Of a stretch of DNA of 24,907 bases, positions 21,684-24,907 are shown piece by piece (position 1 is the stretch's first letter; every line of letters starts with the position of its first letter). Source of the DNA: JAVBLK01 sp031553565 (GTDB lineage: Bacteria > Bacillota > Clostridia > Christensenellales > DUVY01); assembly GCA_031553565.1 (NCBI GenBank), contig JAVBLK010000028.1:1-24907 (forward strand), given 5' to 3'. Made by a program: the position numbers and the translations under genes. The notes beneath the pieces are model-generated. The model saw only the letters and a list, made by a program, of their open reading frames with translations, was not told the DNA's origin and ran no database searches.

Positions 21684-22025
21684 TTACTTTTCACCTCCGC
21701 GCACCTCTCCCGCCGCCGCCGCGCACGCCTCGAAAACGGGCAGGTCGGTCAGCAGCAGGTTGATCCCCTGCGCCGCGGCGCGGTTTTTAAGGTTCTGGTC
21801 GGGCGCAGCGCCCTCGCAGATGACAACAGCCGCCGCCTCGGTCAGCACCGCGACCCCGGCTACGTTGACATTATTCATTACGGTAAACCAAGCGGCGGCC
21901 TCGCCGGCCTTACTTATAACATTACTCAAAAAATCGCCCGCATAGAAGGACATGATTTCCTTGCCGCCGTCCTGTATCAGGCTGTCTTTGCCCTCTATGA
22001 TCTCATTAAGTTTTTCCACAGTCAT
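21684..22025 (-). CDS. DRTGG-domain protein 2
   Basis: A 113-residue single-domain protein. The pattern GDFLSNVISKAGEAAAWFTVMNNVNVAGVAVLTEAAAVVICEG is that of DRTGG domains, found also in the middle of phosphotransacetylases and in CBS-containing regulators. No catalytic residues are expected. The C-terminal GVN/ID...LPVFEACAAAAG segment matches the DRTGG protein at 23923-24276 (GMVLLTCNYRMFDACGIL), so the two are paralogues. The open frame extends 16 codons upstream, but ATG at 22025 has AAAAGGGA before it. It lies between the HsfB-like gene and the PHP gene. Function unknown; a ligand- or partner-binding role in a hydrogenase control module is inferred. Confidence 0.8.
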   Translation of the reverse strand: MTVEKLNEIIEGKDSLIQDGGKEIMSFYAGDFLSNVISKAGEAAAWFTVMNNVNVAGVAVLTEAAAVVICEGAAPDQNLKNRAAAQGINLLLTDLPVFEACAAAAGEVRGGEK

Positions 22026-22158
22026 AGTATTTCCCTTTTGTATTCCGCAATATTTATTCGACCCGGCGGGCAAAGAGCGTGCCCCGCCCCGGCAGCCGGC
22101 GGCAAAAGCGACAGGGAGGCGCGCTGAAACGCAGCAGGGCAGATTGCTTATGCCCTCA

Positions 22159-22178
22159 GGTAAACTCCGCTATTTACC
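22159..22178 (-). other. Small hairpin at the hsfB stop codon; otherwise non-coding gap
   Basis: GGTAAA and TTTACC form a 6-bp stem, and the TAG stop of the HsfB-like gene lies within it. A second small hairpin, GGGCA/TGCCC, lies just after it (22137-22155). The GC-rich gap 22026-22169 carries no gene and none of the conserved blocks of elements A-C. Confidence 0.4.
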
Positions 22179-23420
22179 CGCGCCGGTGCGCTGGCATTTT
22201 ATGTCGGCCTGCCCTCTCGCCACGTCCTCGGCAAACGCGCGGCAGGACGGCGCGCCGCACATGCCGCAGTCAAAGCCCGGCAGCGAGTTGTGGATTCGTG
22301 TGATCTCCACCAGCGCCTTCATCGCCTCGGCGCGGTCATCCGAAAGCTTGTATACGCCTTTAGCGGTATACGGCTCCAGGCTTAAAAACCGGCTGATATC
22401 CATATCGTAATATATCGTGTTCCTTAAGCGTTCGGGCATCTTTTTCTTCAAAAGCTGTATTTTGGAGCGCGCCACAAACGGGTTCTCGACATTGAGCACG
22501 CCGCCTACGCAACCGCCCGGGCATGCCGCAAGCTCTACAAAATCAAGTCCGCCCAGCTGCCCGTCGTCCAGCGCGTCAAGCACGCTGATAACGTTCTCTA
22601 TCCCGTCCGCGGCCAGGAACCTGTCGCGCCTGACGCCCTTTGCCTCGCCGCCGATGAGGCACCAGCTTAAACCGAGCCGCCCCGCCTTGCCCTCATCCCC
22701 GGTCTTGCCGACCTTCGGCAGCACGGAAAGCAGCTTGAAATATATCTCGCTCTGGCTCAATACATAGTTGATATAGTTTTGTGACGCGCCGGTTTTAAGC
22801 GAGCAGACATTTGCCGAGCACGGCGATATAAAAAATACGCCGATCTCGTCCTGAGCAAGCCCGGTCGTTTTTGCCGCCTCTTCCCTTGCGATCCTGGCCG
22901 CGATTTCCTCCGGCGCCATTACGGGCGAAATATTATCGATAAGGCTCTCGTACTTGTGCGTGATCAGCCTAATTACCGCCGGGCACGCGGACGATATCAG
23001 CGGCTTTTGCGCCTTTCCGCCCTCGAACAACGACATTGTCAGCCGGGTGGCGATCTCGCAGCCCAGTGCAGTCTCGTACACTCCGTCAAAGCCGATCATT
23101 TTAAGTCCGGCAAGCACTGTGTCTATCCCGTCAAGGTTGTTGAATTGCGCAAAAAGTGAGGGGCCCGGCAGCGCGATCTTATATTTAAAGCCGCTCGATT
23201 CAACCGCAGCCAGCGGATCATAAACGGGGATCTTTGCCTTACTCCGGCACACGCGGACACATTCGCCGCAATCGATGCAGGCGTCGTGATCGACCTTCGC
23301 TTTCCCGTTCCTTACCCTGATAGCCTCGGTGGGGCAACGTTTCATACAGTTGATACAGCCGTTGCATTTACCGGGGTCAAGCGTGACCGAATTATTAGCT
23401 TTTATTCCGTCATGTTCCAT
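22170..23420 (-). CDS. HsfB-type iron-sulfur protein with H-cluster-like domain
   Basis: A 416-residue protein. Two [4Fe-4S] motifs (C19/22/25/29 and C48/51/54/58) precede a domain homologous to the [FeFe]-hydrogenase H-cluster domain. L1 is SSACP (143-147), L2 is SPCSANVC (199-206), and L3 is ELAACPGGCVGG (296-307). All four cluster Cys are there (C146, C201, C300, C304). But the proton-relay Cys of TSCCP is Ala, and the Met, Lys and Glu of MPCxxKxxE are missing. The C-terminus has another cluster motif, DCGMCGAPSC plus C409, as in RnfB. Unlike HydS sensor hydrogenases it has no PAS domain. Probably an electron-transfer or H2/redox sensor rather than a working hydrogenase. No clear ribosome site. 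Confidence 0.85.
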   Translation of the reverse strand: MEHDGIKANNSVTLDPGKCNGCINCMKRCPTEAIRVRNGKAKVDHDACIDCGECVRVCRSKAKIPVYDPLAAVESSGFKYKIALPGPSLFAQFNNLDGIDTVLAGLKMIGFDGVYETALGCEIATRLTMSLFEGGKAQKPLISSACPAVIRLITHKYESLIDNISPVMAPEEIAARIAREEAAKTTGLAQDEIGVFFISPCSANVCSLKTGASQNYINYVLSQSEIYFKLLSVLPKVGKTGDEGKAGRLGLSWCLIGGEAKGVRRDRFLAADGIENVISVLDALDDGQLGGLDFVELAACPGGCVGGVLNVENPFVARSKIQLLKKKMPERLRNTIYYDMDISRFLSLEPYTAKGVYKLSDDRAEAMKALVEITRIHNSLPGFDCGMCGAPSCRAFAEDVARGQADIKCQRTGAGK

Positions 23421-23492
23421 TATATGTATTTTTCAGCTAGGTTTATATCATAGCCATAGCTTGTAAAAAACGTCTCAGTTTCCCGCCGTGAT

Positions 23493-23930
23493 TCAGAAAT
23501 TGACTCTTAAGAATACTTTTGTGCCCTTGCCGGCCTCGCTCTCTATCTTAAGGCCGTCGGTGTATTTTTTCATATTCGGCAAACCCATGCCCGCACCGAA
23601 GCCGAGCTCGCGTATGCTCTCCCCCGCCGTCGAAAACCCTTCGGTCATCGCTTTTTCAATATCCTCTATCCCCGGGCCGCTGTCGGTCAGGGTTATCTCG
23701 ATGCGGTCGGTAAAGATGGCCGCATCGGCGCGTCCGCCGCCCGCATGGATGACCATGTTGACCTCTCCCTCGTACATGGCGATCGCCACTTTCCGCACGA
23801 CAGCCGCATCTATGCCAAGCTGCTTTAACCGCCGCTTGACCTCCTCGCTGGCCGTGCCGCAGCCCGTAAAATCGCTGCCGGAGACCTCGAAGGAAAGAAG
23901 GATGCTGTCCCCGCCGCCGCCGTTATCCAA
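23493..23930 (-). CDS. RsbW-like ATPase / anti-sigma-type kinase
   Basis: A 145-residue protein that is little more than a GHKL ATPase: N-box EGEVNMVIHAGGG (N58), G1 box DSGPGI (83-88), and GFGAGMGLPNMKKYTD (110-125), close to RsbW and SpoIIAB. Those proteins are serine kinases that also hold a sigma factor. The same gene form is found near hydrogenase HydABC and DRTGG genes in many Clostridia. No anti-anti-sigma (STAS) partner is visible in the window. The start is TTG at 23930, 8 bases inside the end of the preceding DRTGG gene, with GGGGCGGG as ribosome site; the longer open frame upstream is a shadow of that gene. A second, different ATPase of this fold lies at 19631-20185. Confidence 0.88.
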   Translation of the reverse strand: MDNGGGGDSILLSFEVSGSDFTGCGTASEEVKRRLKQLGIDAAVVRKVAIAMYEGEVNMVIHAGGGRADAAIFTDRIEITLTDSGPGIEDIEKAMTEGFSTAGESIRELGFGAGMGLPNMKKYTDGLKIESEAGKGTKVFLRVNF

Positions 23931-24276
23931 TGTTTGCGCCCGCCCCAAGCCCGGAGCTGTACAATATGCCGCAGGCGTCGAACATGCGGTAATTGCAAGT
24001 AAGCAAAACCATACCCGCGCTTTCCGCCAGGCGCACCATCGCCGCATCCGGCTTCTTGCCGCGGATAAAGCAGACACAGTACATATCCATCATCTGCGCC
24101 GTCCGTATCACCTGCACGTTGACAAGGCCGGTCAGCAGCATACCCTGATCCTTGACGTAAGCCAGCACGTCGCTCATCATATCGCTGCCGCACGCGGACT
24201 TTACCTCGGTATCCAGCTTTTCCTTGCCCGTCACGACCTCGGCGGACAAAAGTTTCACTACTTCGCTAATCTTCAT
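23923..24276 (-). CDS. DRTGG-domain protein 1, first gene of the hydrogenase operon
   Basis: A 117-residue single-domain protein. Its N-terminus (MKISEVVKLLSAEVVTGKEKLDTEVKSA) and SDMMSDVLAYVKDQGMLLTGLVNVQVIRTAQMMDMYCVCFIRGKKP pattern match the DRTGG family. It is a distant paralogue of the gene at 21684-22025. It would bind a ligand or partner, with no catalytic residues apparent. GGAGA lies 5 bases before the ATG. Its stop overlaps the TTG start of the RsbW-like ATPase by 8 bases, so the pair is translationally coupled. The promoter at 24429-24458 lies about 150 bp upstream. The leader is AT-rich, with no recognised riboswitch. Confidence 0.8.
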   Translation of the reverse strand: MKISEVVKLLSAEVVTGKEKLDTEVKSACGSDMMSDVLAYVKDQGMLLTGLVNVQVIRTAQMMDMYCVCFIRGKKPDAAMVRLAESAGMVLLTCNYRMFDACGILYSSGLGAGANIG

Positions 24277-24428
24277 AAATTCTCCAAAAAAAAGTACGTT
24301 CTACTCGTCGATAAACGCTTATTAATTGAGATAAGTTTAGAGCAAGTTTTTTTTGTTTGAAAATGCTTGTTTCTACAGCAAATATACAACTAAATCATAT
24401 CGAATTAAATCAGCAGCTTCCTTGGACA

Positions 24429-24458
24429 ATTATAGCTTTTTGCAACGCGATATGTCAA
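24429..24458 (-). promoter_or_regulatory. Strong sigma-A promoter of the hydrogenase operon
   Basis: On the minus strand a consensus TTGACA (24453-24458) and consensus TATAAT (24429-24434) are 18 bp apart. Transcription would start near 24421, leaving a leader of about 145 nt before the first DRTGG gene. It is the only full-consensus promoter upstream of the ten-gene operon. Confidence 0.85.
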
Positions 24459-24494
24459 GTTTATCGGAGCGGAGGTCTACGTGCAAATACAACT

Positions 24495-24525
24495 GAGAGC
24501 CCTCTCCTATCCGGAAAGGACTCTC
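24495..24525 (-). terminator. Probable terminator of the surface protein gene
   Basis: On the minus strand GAGAGTCCTTTCC and GGAGAGGGCTCTC form a 13-bp stem with two G-U pairs and a five-base loop, about 30 bp after the stop of the partial gene at 24556. No strong T-tract follows. It separates that gene from the hydrogenase promoter. Confidence 0.5.
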
Positions 24526-24555
24526 ATATTAGTTATATTTGCTATATAATCCAGT

Positions 24556-24907
24556 CTAATCCGCTATCCATATCGCGTACAACGGCGCGGAGGAAGAAAC
24601 GCTGCCGATATCATACAACGGCACAGTCCCGCCCTCCGTCAGCGACCACCCGCCGAAGGTGTAGCCGTAACGGTACGGATCGTTCAGGTTATTGGCGCCG
24701 TTCATATTCTCCGTTGTTATAGACACTACATAGGTTTTATCTTCCGACAAGGTGCATCCCCATACTACCGTGCAATAATACTGCATCCAATCCCAGGGCC
24801 AATCTTCCGGCTGGCTCTCCTTTCCTGTGTATATCGTTACGTAATAACACCAGTAAAACGCATTCTGGCCTATGTATTCTATATTGCCCGTTATTGTTAT
24901 CGTCAGC
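24556..24907 (-). CDS. C-terminal end of an LRR_5/InlB-repeat surface protein (partial)
   Basis: The frame is open from the right edge of the window to a TAG at 24556-24558, giving the last 116 residues. The first part (LTITITGNIEYIGQNAFYWC) is a BspA-type leucine-rich repeat (LRR_5), whose units end in IGxxAFxxC. The last part (DPYRYGYTFGGWSLTEGGT...PLYAIW) matches the InlB B-repeat (Listeria-Bacteroides repeat) ending in LYAxW. The middle is rich in Trp and Tyr. This combination is common in large secreted proteins of gut Clostridia. No sorting signal or membrane helix follows the repeat. The N-terminus, secretion signal and number of repeats lie outside the window. Confidence 0.75.
   Translation of the reverse strand, partial: LTITITGNIEYIGQNAFYWCYYVTIYTGKESQPEDWPWDWMQYYCTVVWGCTLSEDKTYVVSITTENMNGANNLNDPYRYGYTFGGWSLTEGGTVPLYDIGSVSSSAPLYAIWIAD

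Noticed and set aside
24277..24428. Riboswitch or Rex operator in the leader of the hydrogenase operon
   Set aside because: The leader is AT-rich with TTGTTTGAAAATGCTTGTTT-like sequence but no Rex palindrome and no recognisable riboswitch core or terminator/antiterminator pair.
1..24907. tRNA, rRNA, transposase or phage genes
   Set aside because: No T-loop motif, rRNA-like stretch, transposase or integrase frame was recognised in any gap on either strand.

Overview
The window looks like a chromosomal segment of an anaerobic, fermentative Bacillota (Clostridia-type) bacterium with a moderately high GC content. The taxonomic call is an inference. It rests on a trimeric NADH/ferredoxin [FeFe]-hydrogenase operon with its usual clostridial accessory genes, a membrane-anchored MurF next to a Ddl, a YqeK-type HD domain, GLUG and LRR_5-type surface proteins, and strong AGGAGG-like ribosome sites. 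Nearly all genes lie on the minus strand, so operons read from right to left; only one gene (14336-15142) is on the plus strand. TTG start codons appear repeatedly (thymidine phosphorylase, TsaE, a small ATPase, an alpha/beta hydrolase).

Layout, left to right. 1-586: a 117-bp imperfect palindrome and a cupin gene. 694-4129: an ECF-type sigma factor, a one-pass membrane protein that is probably its anti-sigma factor, and a secreted, membrane-anchored GLUG-repeat protein with twelve GDPEDP repeats; these sit between two clear terminators. 4145-8944: an alpha/beta hydrolase, a MurF-like ligase with a membrane N-terminus, a D-Ala-D-Ala ligase and an NADP isocitrate dehydrogenase. 9072-11300: deoC, tsaE and a tsaB-rimI fusion, behind a good sigma-A promoter at 11381-11409. 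11626-14142: a nadD-yqeK fusion that appears to be leaderless, then thymidine/pyrimidine-nucleoside phosphorylase. 14336-15142: a lone plus-strand four-helix membrane protein of unknown function, convergent with the hydrogenase operon across a shared terminator.

15229-24458 is the main system. A strong promoter (TTGACA-18-TATAAT) probably drives ten genes: DRTGG protein, RsbW-like ATPase, HsfB-type iron-sulfur/H-cluster-like protein, second DRTGG protein, PHP phosphoesterase, HydC (NuoE), a second stand-alone ATPase, a thioredoxin-like ferredoxin, HydB (NuoF) and HydA. HydABC would exchange electrons between H2, NADH and ferredoxin. The upstream five genes look like a sensing or regulatory module whose biochemistry is not settled, to my knowledge.

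The most unusual signal is not a gene. Two of the long gaps between cistrons of the hydrogenase operon (hydC/ATPase and hydB/hydA) hold 126- and 146-bp hairpin elements that share four conserved blocks but have different, internally complementary stems. A third, more diverged relative sits in the ferredoxin/hydB gap. The two clear elements begin at the stop codon of the preceding gene. This looks like an intercistronic RNA structure or a palindromic repeat family. The right edge (24556-24907) is the C-terminal end of a surface LRR/InlB-type protein cut by the window.
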